From Actinomycetota bacterium (GTDB taxonomy: Bacteria > Actinomycetota > Thermoleophilia > Gaiellales > Gaiellaceae): a DNA stretch of 64,000 nt. The notes under the pieces are model-generated. The model ran no database searches. It was not told the origin of the DNA and saw only the letters and a program-made list of their open reading frames with translations. A program made the position numbers and the translations under genes. Below are positions 49,006 to 58,967 of this stretch, one piece after another. The stretch covers positions 14,655 through 78,654 of the forward strand of contig PLZU01000009.1 of NCBI GenBank assembly GCA_003152275.1, read 5' to 3'. Within the stretch, counting starts at the first letter, position 1, and the number at the start of each line of letters is the position of its first letter.

Positions 49006-49394
49006 GCGCTGCTGCGTTCGATCAACTCGATCCGGTACTCGTCCGGGTCGCGGACGAAACACAGAAGCGAGCCGCCCTCGCGCAGGCTGTACGGCTCGCG
49101 CTCCGGCTCGATCCCCTGTTCCTTCAGCGCCGCAAGCGTCTGCGCCATGTCGTCGACCGCTAGCGCGATGTGCCCGTAGCCGGTGCCGACGTCGTACGTG
49201 CGGCCGTCATGGTTGAACGTCAGTTCCAGCACGGACTCTTGATCGCCCAGCGAGAAGAAGTAGTTCGTTGCCTCTTTCTCGCCGTTGCGGACGATGTCCA
49301 TGTCGCGCTCGAACGTGAAACCAAGAGCCTCGTAGAACTTCCGGCTCTCGGCCGGATCCGTGATCCTGACCATCGTGTGCAGGTATCGGGTCAT
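49002..49394 (-). CDS. Glyoxalase/VOC family (lactoylglutathione lyase-like)
   Basis: YLHTMVRITDPAESRKFYEALGFTFERD...GYGHIALAVDDM...FVRDPDEYRIELIE. Confidence 0.88.
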   Translation of the reverse strand: MTRYLHTMVRITDPAESRKFYEALGFTFERDMDIVRNGEKEATNYFFSLGDQESVLELTFNHDGRTYDVGTGYGHIALAVDDMAQTLAALKEQGIEPEREPYSLREGGSLLCFVRDPDEYRIELIERSSA

Positions 49395-49404
49395 ACGCCG
49401 GAGG

Positions 49405-49920
49405 CTACTCGTCCGGTAGCTCTTCCTGCAGCAGCGAGAAGACCACGGCGTCTTGCCATTCGCCGTGCTTCAGGTACGCCTTTCGCTTCACGCCCTCGCG
49501 CACGTAGCCGCAGCGCTCGGCGTGCGCGATCGCGCGCTCGTTGAAACCGTAGATCTGTAGCTCGACGCGATGGAAGTCGAGGTCGACGAGCAGATGGCGC
49601 TGGAACATCCGCGCCGCTTCGGTGCCGATCCGGCGGCCGCGGAAGCTCGGGTGGATCGCGAAGCGGCCGGCCTCGGCGATGCGGTTGCGCTCGTTGGCAC
49701 GGTGGAACGCGATGCAGCCGGCTCGCCCTCCGTCCACCTCGATCACGAACCAGCCGAAAGCGTCCGGCTCGCGGTCGGAACGCCCGATCTCGCCAACCAC
49801 GTCGTCACGGGTTTCGCCCGCATGGCCGCCGAGAAACGGCCGCGTGTCCTCATCCGTGATCAGCTCAAGCAGAAAGTCGGCGTCGTCGGGACGCGCGCGG
49901 CGAAGCTGGATGCCACTCAC
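49405..49920 (-). CDS. GNAT-family N-acetyltransferase
   Basis: IQLRRARPDDADFLLELI...FAIHPSFRGRRIGTEAARMF. Confidence 0.88.
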   Translation of the reverse strand: MSGIQLRRARPDDADFLLELITDEDTRPFLGGHAGETRDDVVGEIGRSDREPDAFGWFVIEVDGGRAGCIAFHRANERNRIAEAGRFAIHPSFRGRRIGTEAARMFQRHLLVDLDFHRVELQIYGFNERAIAHAERCGYVREGVKRKAYLKHGEWQDAVVFSLLQEELPDE

Positions 49921-50816
49921 GTCTCCGACGCTAACCGACGCCGAAGCCGCGATGGCGCAAATACGCCAGTGCCGAGCGCCACGCCGCCAAGGATCAATGC
50001 AAGGCCCCCGAACGCAGTGACGCCGAAGCGCTCACCGAGGAAAACTGCGCCGTACGCGAGCGCGATCGGCGGGATGAGATACGTCACAAGCGACGCGTAG
50101 GCGGCACCCGCGCCCGCGATCAGCCCGAAGAACAGGAGGTAGGCGAGGGCGGTTCCGGGGATGCCGAGCGCGAGCACCGACCCGACCACCTTCCATCCCG
50201 GCACCTGATGCGGCGCCTGCGCGATACCGAGCGGCAAGATCACGATGGTCGAGATCCCGGTCGACGCGAGCGCGACGACGTGCGACGGCACCGCTCTCAG
50301 ATGCTTGCCGGCAAGCAGCCCGCCGATGCCGTAGCAGAAGGCCATTCCGACGACGGCGAGCGCACCGAGCACCTTTCCCGAAGGTTGCGCGCTCACGAGG
50401 AACGCCACCCCGACGAACCCGATCGCGACGCCGGCGAGACGCGCTCCCGTTACGCGTACCTCGCGGAAGAACCCGAACGCGATCACCGCGTTGAAGATGG
50501 GCACCGCCGCCTGGATGATCGAGGCGAGGCCGGAGTCGATGCGAGTCTCGCCCCACGAGAGCAGCCAGAACGGCATCGCCGTGTTCACGAGGGCGACGAG
50601 GACGAGCCAGCCCGCGTTCACCCGCAGGTGGCGCAGCGTCTCGCGGGTGCCGACCGCGAAGGGCGCAACGGCCGCGAGCGTCAGAGCGGCGAACCCGAGC
50701 CGGCCCATGATCAGGGTCGCGGGCGTGAGCTCGCGTACCGCGACCTTGATGAACATGAAGGACGCGCCCCAGAGGAGCGCGAGCCCGAGCAGCATCGCGA
50801 GGTGGCGACGGTTCAC
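49917..50816 (-). CDS. EamA/DMT-superfamily transporter
   Basis: LGLALLWGASFMFIKVAVRELTP; ~10 TM. Confidence 0.88.
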   Translation of the reverse strand: MNRRHLAMLLGLALLWGASFMFIKVAVRELTPATLIMGRLGFAALTLAAVAPFAVGTRETLRHLRVNAGWLVLVALVNTAMPFWLLSWGETRIDSGLASIIQAAVPIFNAVIAFGFFREVRVTGARLAGVAIGFVGVAFLVSAQPSGKVLGALAVVGMAFCYGIGGLLAGKHLRAVPSHVVALASTGISTIVILPLGIAQAPHQVPGWKVVGSVLALGIPGTALAYLLFFGLIAGAGAAYASLVTYLIPPIALAYGAVFLGERFGVTAFGGLALILGGVALGTGVFAPSRLRRRLASET

Positions 50817-50871
50817 ATCTCTTTGTAACGCACGAGGTCGGCCGTCTGTTTCGCCGGATACACTGAATCAC

Positions 50872-52785
50872 CTGACGCAGGTCGCGGAACAGCCGCTGCA
50901 TCGGGCCCTCGGTCTCACCGACTGGGAGGCCAACCGAATCCAGGAGCTCCTGGGCCGAGAACCGAACCACTTCGAACTTCGTGTCTTCTCGCTCCTCTGG
51001 TCCGAACACTGCGGGTACAAGCACTCGGCGCCGCTCTTGAAGCGGTTGCCCTCTGGAGGCGAGCGCGTGCTGCAAGGGCCGGGCGAGAACGCCGGCGCCC
51101 TCGATCTCGGCGAAGGCGTCGCCGTGACGTTCAAGGTCGAGTCGCACAACCACCCCTCGGCTGTCGAGCCGTTCCAGGGCGCCGCAACCGGGATCGGCGG
51201 CATCCTGCGCGACATCATCGCCATGGGCGCACGGCCGATCGCGCTGCTCGACGGGCTCTGGTTTGGCGCGCCCGACCATCAGTTCGAGCGCGCCGTCGCC
51301 GGGATCGGCGGCTACGGGAACTCGGTCGGCGTCGCGAACGTCGGCGGAACGACGGTCTTCCACGAGGCGTACGCCGGCAACTGCCTCGTCAACGCAATGT
51401 GCGTCGGGATCCTCAATCCAGCGCGCCTCCAGTCGGCAAAGGCCCAAGGTCCGGGCAACATCGTCGTCCTCTACGGCGCGACCACCGGCCGCGACGGCAT
51501 CGGGGGCGCGTCGGTGCTCGCGAGCCAAGAGCTCGGCGAGGACGACGCGGACAAGCGGCCCTCGGTGCAGGTCGGCGATCCCTTCACGGGCAAGAAGCTG
51601 ATCGAGGTCTCGGTCGAGCTCGTCGAGTCGGGGCTTGTGGAATCGCTGCAGGACTGCGGCGCTGCGGGACTCGCTTCGTCGCTCTCGGAAATGGCCCGCG
51701 ACGGCATGGGGTTGGACGTGCAGCTCGACCGCGTCCCGCTCCGCGAGGACGGCATGGAGCCGTGGGAGATCATGATCTCCGAGTCGCAGGAGCGGATGGT
51801 CGCGGTCGTTCGCCCACAAATGCTCGAGGCGGTGCAAGCGGTGTGTGCCCGCTGGGAGCTCGAGTGCACGCCGATCGGCGAGGTGACCGACCACGGTGAG
51901 CTGCGGGCGCTCGTCGACGGCGAGCCGGTCGGCTCGATTCCCGCTTCCTTGCTGACCGATGAATGCCCGCGCTACGAGGTCGAGCAGGCGAAGCCGGAGT
52001 CATGGCCTGCCAACGCGACAGCGTTGGGCGAAGCGAACCGCGCGGACAAGACGTGGATCACGGAGCAGTACGACCAGCTCGTCGGCTCGCGGACGGTGCG
52101 CCGCCCGGGGCTCGACGCGGGCGTGTTGCGCCTGCGGCCGTCGTTGCGTGGAATCGCGGTGTCGCTGCAGGGGCCGCGGCCCGGCGAGAGCGATCCATTC
52201 GCCGCCGGCGTGCAGGCCGTGCTCGGCGCAGCGCGCAACGTCGCGTGCGCCGGCGGCGAACCCATCGGCCTGACCGACTGCCTCAACTTCGGCAACCCCG
52301 AGAAACCCGAGATTGCGTACGAGCTTGCGCAGGCGATCGAGGGACTCGCACGCGCGGCCGAGGCGGTCGGGATCCCGGTCGTGTCGGGGAACGTGTCGCT
52401 CTACAACGACACTGACGGACGCTCGATCCCGCCGACTCCGGTCGTCGGATGTGTCGGGCTTGTGCCCGACGTGCGCCTCGTACCGGGCGGCTGGGAGCCC
52501 GGCGACGTCGTACTGCTCGCCCAGGCACCTGAGTCGAGCCTCGCCGCGGAAGCGGCCCTGATCCGGTTCCTCTGGAAGGCGGCCCCGCTGCTCTCGCTCT
52601 GCCACGACGTGGGCTACGGCGGTCTCGAGCACGCGCTCGCCGAGGCAGCGCGCTGGAGCGGCCGCGAAGCGGACGTCGACGTGCCGCCCGCGCCGGCGTT
52701 TGGAGCGGCGATCCTCGCCACGTCCCCAGCGCAGGTCGCGAGACTCGGCTCCAGGGGCTTCGTCCAGATCGGCGAGGTGCGGTAG
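50872..52785 (+). CDS. purL: Phosphoribosylformylglycinamidine synthase subunit PurL
   Basis: LGREPNHFELRVFSLLWSEHCGYKHS, FKVESHNHPSAVEPFQGAATGIGGILRD; start uncertain. Confidence 0.95.
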   Translation: MTQVAEQPLHRALGLTDWEANRIQELLGREPNHFELRVFSLLWSEHCGYKHSAPLLKRLPSGGERVLQGPGENAGALDLGEGVAVTFKVESHNHPSAVEPFQGAATGIGGILRDIIAMGARPIALLDGLWFGAPDHQFERAVAGIGGYGNSVGVANVGGTTVFHEAYAGNCLVNAMCVGILNPARLQSAKAQGPGNIVVLYGATTGRDGIGGASVLASQELGEDDADKRPSVQVGDPFTGKKLIEVSVELVESGLVESLQDCGAAGLASSLSEMARDGMGLDVQLDRVPLREDGMEPWEIMISESQERMVAVVRPQMLEAVQAVCARWELECTPIGEVTDHGELRALVDGEPVGSIPASLLTDECPRYEVEQAKPESWPANATALGEANRADKTWITEQYDQLVGSRTVRRPGLDAGVLRLRPSLRGIAVSLQGPRPGESDPFAAGVQAVLGAARNVACAGGEPIGLTDCLNFGNPEKPEIAYELAQAIEGLARAAEAVGIPVVSGNVSLYNDTDGRSIPPTPVVGCVGLVPDVRLVPGGWEPGDVVLLAQAPESSLAAEAALIRFLWKAAPLLSLCHDVGYGGLEHALAEAARWSGREADVDVPPAPAFGAAILATSPAQVARLGSRGFVQIGEVR

Positions 52786-52787
52786 GC

Positions 52788-54191
52788 ATGTGCGGCGTCT
52801 TCGGCGTCCACGCGGCCGAGCGCGACGTCGCGCGGCTCACGTACTTCGGGCTCTTCTCGCTCCAGCACCGCGGGCAGGAATCCGCGGGGATCGCCGTCTC
52901 CGAACACGGGCGGTTGACGGCGCTGCGCGACCTGGGCCTCGTCACACAGGTGTTCGACGAGCAAAAGCTCCACGGCCTGCGCGGCGAAATCGCGATTGGC
53001 CACACGCGCTACTCGACGACGGGCTCGTCGCAGTGGTCGAACGCGCAGCCGCTCGTGCAGCACGGCAGCGCGCGCACAGTGGCGCTCGGGCACAACGGCA
53101 ACCTCGTGAACGAGTCCGTGTTGCGCGAGCGGCTACACGCAGAGGGCGTCACGTTGCGCTCGACCTCCGACAGCGAGGTGATTGCCGCGCTGATCGCGAA
53201 CGACGCCGCGCCGCTCGACGAGGCGGTCGCGACCGCGATGCGACGTCTCGAAGGCGCCTACTCCGTCGTTGCCCTGTCCGAGGGCACGCTCATCGCATTC
53301 CGTGATCCGCTCGGCTTCCGCCCGCTCGTGCTCGGACGCATCCACGAGGCTGGAAGCGTCGGCGGCCAGGGGGACTGGGTCGTCGCATCCGAGACGTGCG
53401 CGCTCGATCTCGTCGGCGCGAAGTTCGTGCGTGAGGTGGAGCGCGGCGAAGCGGTGCTGATCGACGACAACGGGCTGCGCAGCGTGCCCGCGGTTGAACC
53501 TGACGGCGGCGGCGCACTCTGCATCTTCGAGTTCTTCTATCTCGCCCGCCCCGACACGAAGCTCTCCGGGATCGAGGTGCACGGCGCGCGCGTGCGCATG
53601 GGCGAGCGGCTCGCACTCGAGGCGCCGGCCGACGTCGACCTCGTGCTGCCCATCCCCGACTCGGGCACGCCCGCGGCGATCGGGTTCTCGCGTGCACTCG
53701 GCGTCCCGTTCAGCGAAGGCTTGATCAAGAATCGCTACATCGCGCGAACGTTCATTCAGCCTGACCAAGAGCTGCGCAGGCAGGGCGTCCGCCTGAAGTT
53801 CAACCCGCTCGCCGAAGTTGCGGGCAAGCGCCTCGCCGTCGTCGACGACTCGATCGTGCGCGGCAACACGACGCAGCAGATCGTGGCGATGCTGTTCGAC
53901 GCGGGCGCTGCAGAAGTGCACGTGCGCATCTCGTCGCCGCCGGTTATCGGACAGTGTTTCTACGGAATCGACCTCGCGGATCCGGCGGAGATGATCGCCT
54001 CAGACAAGACCGTCGAGGAGATCCGCGCGTACATCGGCGCGACGTCGCTCGCCTATCTCTCACACGACGGACTCGTCGCGGCGACGAAGCGTCCGGCATC
54101 GGAGCTCTGCCGCGCCTGCCTCACAGGGGAGTATCCGACGCCGGTGCCCATTGAGCACGCGAAGCTCCGCTTTGAAGAAGTGCCAACGTAG
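52788..54191 (+). CDS. purF: Amidophosphoribosyltransferase
   Basis: MCGVFGVHA, SLQHRGQESAGIAV, VVDDSIVRGNTTQQIV. Confidence 0.97.
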   Translation: MCGVFGVHAAERDVARLTYFGLFSLQHRGQESAGIAVSEHGRLTALRDLGLVTQVFDEQKLHGLRGEIAIGHTRYSTTGSSQWSNAQPLVQHGSARTVALGHNGNLVNESVLRERLHAEGVTLRSTSDSEVIAALIANDAAPLDEAVATAMRRLEGAYSVVALSEGTLIAFRDPLGFRPLVLGRIHEAGSVGGQGDWVVASETCALDLVGAKFVREVERGEAVLIDDNGLRSVPAVEPDGGGALCIFEFFYLARPDTKLSGIEVHGARVRMGERLALEAPADVDLVLPIPDSGTPAAIGFSRALGVPFSEGLIKNRYIARTFIQPDQELRRQGVRLKFNPLAEVAGKRLAVVDDSIVRGNTTQQIVAMLFDAGAAEVHVRISSPPVIGQCFYGIDLADPAEMIASDKTVEEIRAYIGATSLAYLSHDGLVAATKRPASELCRACLTGEYPTPVPIEHAKLRFEEVPT

Positions 54192-54247
54192 AACCGTGCG
54201 TCACGCTCGCGAATTGCGGACCCAGTCGGCGTGGAATCCGTACTCGC

Positions 54248-54433
54248 TCACCTGACTCGAGCCGAAGCGCTCGCGCGCGAACATGACCTCGGATCGCCAC
54301 CGCTTGGCGTCAGCACTGCGCCGCCGAACTCCTGTAACTCTAGACCGAGGTGCTCGGCGTACCACGCACGCAACGCGTCGGGGCGGGGTGAGCGGACGAA
54401 GACACTGCCGATGCCCGTCGCCCGCTCCACCAC
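54248..54433 (-). pseudogene. Glyoxalase/VOC N-terminal fragment
   Basis: ATGIGSVFVRSPRPDALRAWYAEHLGLELQEFGGAVLTPSGGD then loss of similarity. Confidence 0.5.
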
Positions 54434-54443
54434 TCGCCGCTTG

Positions 54444-54704
54444 CTATTGCTCGAGCACGCGGCTCGCCTTCGCGATGCCGCGGGAAAGGATGTAGGCCGC
54501 CGTCAGCCAGGTGGTCGCGACCGCCCAGTTGTTCACCGTGAACCCATTGCTCGCTGCAGCGACGATTGCGAGGACGACCTCGACGATGAACCAGATCGCG
54601 ATCTCGGCGTTGCCGGGCACGGGAAGGATCGCGCCGGACACGGGCGAGCGGCCGATGCCGGTGTAACCCTGATGCTGGGGCGGTTCGGGGGGCGTCGTGG
54701 ACAC
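54444..54704 (-). CDS. Small membrane protein (86 aa)
   Basis: NAEIAIWFIVEVVLAIVAAASNGFTVNNWAVATTWLTAAYILSRGIAKA. Confidence 0.6.
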   Translation of the reverse strand: MSTTPPEPPQHQGYTGIGRSPVSGAILPVPGNAEIAIWFIVEVVLAIVAAASNGFTVNNWAVATTWLTAAYILSRGIAKASRVLEQ

Positions 54705-54716
54705 GTGGGCTCCTTT

Positions 54717-55124
54717 TCAGGCCGCGAGGGCCGGGACGTGGAGGATCTCGAGCTTCATTCCATCCGGGTCGTAGAAGAACACTGCGTAGTAACCGGGCAT
54801 GTACGTGTATTCCTGGGGCTCGCTCTCGAGCAGCGCGCCGTTCGCGCGCAGCCACTCTGCCCGCTCGTCGACGGCCGCATGCGATGCGACTTCGATTGCG
54901 AGGTGATGTAGCCCGATGCTGTAGCGGTCGTACTCCTGCGTCCCGCTCTGCGCCTCCCGCAAGCCGATCGAGCAGTCGCGGCCGCTCAGGTACCAGATCG
55001 TCTCGCCGCGCTCGCCCTCAACTTCGCTGATCCCATGCCAGCCGAGGGGGCCGAGCAGCTCGCGATAGAACGGCAGGCTGCGCTCGAGAGAGGAGACAAC
55101 GAGGTCGACGTGATGGATTCCCAT
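54717..55124 (-). CDS. Glyoxalase/VOC family protein
   Basis: MGIHHVDLVVSSLERSLPFYRELLGPLGW...VFFYDPDGMKLEILH. Confidence 0.88.
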   Translation of the reverse strand: MGIHHVDLVVSSLERSLPFYRELLGPLGWHGISEVEGERGETIWYLSGRDCSIGLREAQSGTQEYDRYSIGLHHLAIEVASHAAVDERAEWLRANGALLESEPQEYTYMPGYYAVFFYDPDGMKLEILHVPALAA

Positions 55125-55180
55125 CCGATCCAACGCGGCTTCGACGCGTCGCGAGCGAGTCCTCCGTACCATCCCCGCGC

Positions 55181-55792
55181 GTGCATCTCTTCCACTACCA
55201 CCTGGTGACGAGCCGCGTGCGGGAGGTCGAGGCGCGCTATATCGGCAAGCTCGGCTTCGATCTGGTCGCCCGGCACGGCCGGATCGGCGAGGACCTGACG
55301 TCCTACGAGGCAGGCGTCTCGTGGACGGAGCTCGATGCGGTCGGCTTCAAGCTGCGGCTCTCCGAGCTCGAGCTGGGCTCGGTGAACGTCGTCGTACAGC
55401 CGGGCCAGTGGCCGCTGCCGCGGGTCGATCACTTCGGGTTCGCACTCGACGAGGACGAGTTCGAACGTGCGCTTGCACGCGCCGACGAGGCCGCACTTCG
55501 CGTGCAGGAGCACGGCGGTCGCCGAACGTTCGTCTCGACGAACGCCGGCTACCGGCTCGAGCTGCATCCACCCCGCGACTGGATCGACGAGCTGATCGGC
55601 GAAGGCGACCGCCTGCGGCTCTCCGAGCTGCATTTGAAGGCCGACGATCCCGAGGCGAAGGCGAGCGCTCTCGCAGAGGTCCTCGAGTGCGAGCGGATCG
55701 GCGCCGACGTCGTGGTCGGCGACGCGCTCGTGCGCTTCGTGCCCGGCGGCCCGCAGGGACGGCCGGAACTGCACGCCGAGCTGTTCGTCTAG
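55181..55792 (+). CDS. VOC-like two-domain protein
   Basis: FHYHLVTSRVREVEARYIGKLGFDLVARHG...VDHFGFALDEDEFERAL. Confidence 0.6.
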   Translation: MHLFHYHLVTSRVREVEARYIGKLGFDLVARHGRIGEDLTSYEAGVSWTELDAVGFKLRLSELELGSVNVVVQPGQWPLPRVDHFGFALDEDEFERALARADEAALRVQEHGGRRTFVSTNAGYRLELHPPRDWIDELIGEGDRLRLSELHLKADDPEAKASALAEVLECERIGADVVVGDALVRFVPGGPQGRPELHAELFV

Positions 55793-55820
55793 AAACGGCG
55801 TCGTCCCTGGCGGACATCTC

Positions 55821-55933
55821 CCGGTGTCAGACACGGCTTGCAGAACAGCATGGTTGAGCGGCTCTGTTGACCCGACGGGCCCCGTCCCGGTGTCAGACAC
55901 GACGAAGTCGTGACGAATTCGTGACGAAGTCGT
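55821..55933. repeat. Two CCGGTGTCAGACACG repeats plus three 11-bp tandem units
   Basis: CCGGTGTCAGACACG at 55821 and 55887; GACGAAGTCGT/GACGAATTCGT/GACGAAGTCGT at 55901-55933. Confidence 0.85.
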
Positions 55934-55993
55934 GACGGAGCTACGGCAGCCATGGCCGGACGGTCGCCTCGTCCATCTCAGCTGGATCGTAGA

Positions 55994-56911
55994 GTGGTGG
56001 TCTTGACCGAGGACGCCCGCACGTACGAGGCCGCCGGCGTCTCCCTCGCGACCGCGAGCGCCGTCGTCGAGCGGCTGCGCGCCGCCGTCGAGTCGACCGG
56101 CGCCAAAGGCTTCGGCCATTTTGCCGGCCTCTTTCCGCTCGACGAGCGGCGCTTCCTCGCCGCCTCGACCGACGGTGTGGGCTCGAAGCTCATGCTGCAG
56201 CGGCGCGCGGACCGCCTCCGCTGGGGCGGAATGGATCTCGCGGCGCACTGCATCAACGACGTGCTCTGCACTGGCGCGACACCGCTCTTCCTGCTCGACT
56301 ACGTCGCAGCCGCGCACATCGAGCTCGATCAGGTCGCCGATCTCGTTGAAGGCGCGGCGGAGGTATGCCGTGCCGCCGGCTGCATGCTGATCGGCGGCGA
56401 GACGGCGGAGCTACCCGGCGTATACCGGGACGACGAGCTGGACTTTGCGGGCACCTGCATCGGCATCGTCGACCGCGACGACGTGATCGACGGATCCCGC
56501 TGCGCACGAGGCGACGTCATCGTCGGCTTTCCGTCGAGCGGCCTGCACACGAACGGCTACACGCTCGTCCGCGCGCTCATCGGTGACGACGACTTCGACG
56601 CTGACATGGTGCTCGCGCCACACCGTCTGTATCTCGACGACGTGCGCGCGCTGCGCGCGCAGGCCGACATCAAGGCGCTCGCGCACGTGACGGGCGGTGG
56701 CATTCTCGGCAACCTCTCGCGCGTGCTACCCGAAGGCGTGGAGCCCCGAATCGACTGGGACGCCTGGGAACGGCCCGCCGTCTTCCACTGGCTCGCCGAC
56801 CTCGGCGTCGACGAAGAAGAGGCACGCAAGGTCTTCAACCTCGGCATCGGCATGTGCGCCATCTTGTCGCAGGCGCCCGCCAGCGCCCTCGTGATCGGAG
56901 CGCTCGAGTGA
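55994..56911 (+). CDS. purM: Phosphoribosylformylglycinamidine cyclo-ligase
   Basis: YEAAGVSLATASAVVERL, FLAASTDGVGSKLML, MLIGGETAELPGVY; GTG start. Confidence 0.95.
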   Translation: MVVLTEDARTYEAAGVSLATASAVVERLRAAVESTGAKGFGHFAGLFPLDERRFLAASTDGVGSKLMLQRRADRLRWGGMDLAAHCINDVLCTGATPLFLLDYVAAAHIELDQVADLVEGAAEVCRAAGCMLIGGETAELPGVYRDDELDFAGTCIGIVDRDDVIDGSRCARGDVIVGFPSSGLHTNGYTLVRALIGDDDFDADMVLAPHRLYLDDVRALRAQADIKALAHVTGGGILGNLSRVLPEGVEPRIDWDAWERPAVFHWLADLGVDEEEARKVFNLGIGMCAILSQAPASALVIGALE

Positions 56912-57450
56912 TCGGCGTTCTCGTCAGCGGTGCGGGAACGAACCTGCAGGCATTGCTCGACGCCGGACTGCCCGTCGTCGCGGTGGCGAGCAACAGACGC
57001 GACGCGAAAGCGCTCGAACGCGCAAGCCACCTCGCGATCGCGACCGAATCGTTCGAGCTCGGCGACTACGCCGACCGCGCCGAACGCGACACGGCGATGG
57101 CCGACTGGCTCGAGCGACACGGCGTCCGCGTCGTCGTACTCGCCGGCTATATGCACTTGCTCACGAGTGCGTTCCTCGACCGCTTCCCGGACGCGGTCGT
57201 CAACGTCCACCCTTCGCTCCTGCCAGAGTTTCCCGGCGCGCACGCGGTGGAGGAGCAGCTCGCGGCCGGCGTCGCCGAGACTGGCGCAACCGTGCATCTC
57301 GTCGACGAGGGCGTCGACAGCGGCCCGATCCTCGCGCAGGAGCGCGTGGCCGTCCTCGACGACGACACACCGGAGACGCTCCACGCACGCATCAAAGAGA
57401 TCGAGCACCGGCTGCTACCGCGCGTCGTGGGAGAACTGTGCGCGCGCTGA
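56908..57450 (+). CDS. purN: Phosphoribosylglycinamide formyltransferase
   Basis: IGVLVSGAGTNLQALLDAG, LAGYMHLLTSAFLDRFPDAVVNVHPSLLPEFPGAHAVEEQLAAGV; GTG overlap with purM stop. Confidence 0.95.
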   Translation: MIGVLVSGAGTNLQALLDAGLPVVAVASNRRDAKALERASHLAIATESFELGDYADRAERDTAMADWLERHGVRVVVLAGYMHLLTSAFLDRFPDAVVNVHPSLLPEFPGAHAVEEQLAAGVAETGATVHLVDEGVDSGPILAQERVAVLDDDTPETLHARIKEIEHRLLPRVVGELCAR

Positions 57451-58967
57451 TCTCCACGTACGACAAGTCCGGCCTCGACGTTTTCGCGCGCGGCCTCGCC
57501 GAGCTTGGTTGGGAGCTCGTTGCGAGCGGCGGCACGGCGACGTACCTCGAGGAGCTCGGGCTTGCCGTCGAGCATGTCGAGGCGTTGACCGACTTTCCGG
57601 AGATGCTCGGCGGGCGTGTCAAGACCTTGCATCCGCGCATCCACGCGGGCATCCTCGCGCGCCGCGACAACGAGGGCGACGTCGTGACCCTCGAGGAGCA
57701 CGGCATCGCCCCGTTTGACCTCGTGTGCATCAACCTCTATCCGTTCGAGCAGATCTCGGCGCAGAAGGGCATCACGGAGATGGAGGCCGTCGAAATGATC
57801 GACGTCGGCGGCCCGTCGATGTTGCGGGGTGCCGCGAAGAATTTCGCGCACGTCGCCCCCGTCTGCCGGCCCGAGCGCTACGGGTTCGTTCTCGACGAGA
57901 TCCGGAAGAACGGCGCGCTGTCGCTCGAGACGCGACGCGAGCTCGCCGCCGAAGCGTTTGCGACGAGCGCGGCGTACGAAGCTGCTATCGCAACCTGGTT
58001 CTCGGAGCGCGAGACGTTCCCGGATACGCACGTGATCGCGCTCGAGAAGGTGCTCGACCTATCGTACGGAGAGAACCCACATCAGCGCGCCGCCTACTAC
58101 GCCGAGCGAGGCGCGCGCACGCATCTCCTGTCCCGCGTCGAGCAGCTGCACGGCAAAGCGCTCTCGTTCAACAATCTCAACGACCTCTCTGCTGCGCGAA
58201 TGCTTGCGCGCGAGTTCACCCTGCCGGCGTGCGTGATCGTCAAGCACGCGAACCCGTGCGGCGTCGGGGTCGGCGCCACGATCGAGGAGGCGTACGACAA
58301 GGCGCTCGCGTCCGATCCAACGTCGGCCTACGGCGGCATCGTCGTAACGAACCGCGCGGTCGACGCGACGCTCGGTGAGAAGCTCGCGGAGCAATTCGTC
58401 GAGGTCTTACTCGCGCCCGGGTATGCCGACACCGCACTCGAGGCGCTGCAGCGCAAGCAGAACGTCCGCATCCTCGTCGACGGCGAACGGCGGCGGGACG
58501 TCGACGTGCGCCACTACAAGCGCGTGCTCGGCGGCCTCCTCGTCCAGGACCCCGACACCGACATCGAGGACCGCGAAGGCTGGCAGGTGGTAGCGGGCGC
58601 GCCGAGCGAGAAGCAGTGGGGCGATCTCGTCTTCGCCTGGCGCGTCTGCAAACACGTCACCTCGAATGCGATCGTGCTCGTGAAGGATCTCCAGACGATC
58701 GGGATCGGTGCGGGCCAGATGAGTCGCGTCGACGCGGTGAACATCGCCGTCGAGAAGGCACGCGCCCACGGCCACGACTTGAGCGAAGCCGTACTCGCGT
58801 CGGATGCCTTCTTCCCCTTCCCCGACGGGCCGCGGATCGCGCTCGATGCGGGCGTCTCGTCGATCGTCCAGCCGGGTGGCTCGCGCCGCGACCAGGACGT
58901 CATCGACGCCGTCGAAACAGCCGGAGCCGCAATGGTGTTCACTGGACGGAGACATTTCCGGCACTGA
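57438..58967 (+). CDS. purH: Bifunctional AICAR transformylase/IMP cyclohydrolase
   Basis: ALISTYDKSGLDVFARGLAELGWELVASGGTATYL, GGRVKTLHPRIHAGIL, KHANPCGVG. Confidence 0.97.
   Translation: MRALISTYDKSGLDVFARGLAELGWELVASGGTATYLEELGLAVEHVEALTDFPEMLGGRVKTLHPRIHAGILARRDNEGDVVTLEEHGIAPFDLVCINLYPFEQISAQKGITEMEAVEMIDVGGPSMLRGAAKNFAHVAPVCRPERYGFVLDEIRKNGALSLETRRELAAEAFATSAAYEAAIATWFSERETFPDTHVIALEKVLDLSYGENPHQRAAYYAERGARTHLLSRVEQLHGKALSFNNLNDLSAARMLAREFTLPACVIVKHANPCGVGVGATIEEAYDKALASDPTSAYGGIVVTNRAVDATLGEKLAEQFVEVLLAPGYADTALEALQRKQNVRILVDGERRRDVDVRHYKRVLGGLLVQDPDTDIEDREGWQVVAGAPSEKQWGDLVFAWRVCKHVTSNAIVLVKDLQTIGIGAGQMSRVDAVNIAVEKARAHGHDLSEAVLASDAFFPFPDGPRIALDAGVSSIVQPGGSRRDQDVIDAVETAGAAMVFTGRRHFRH

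Noticed and set aside
50032-51894. 620-aa minus-strand ORF across purL
   Set aside because: Antisense shadow of purL and out-of-frame EamA sequence.
54986-56317. 443-aa minus-strand ORF across VOC gene and purM
   Set aside because: Low-complexity shadow frame conflicting with purM.
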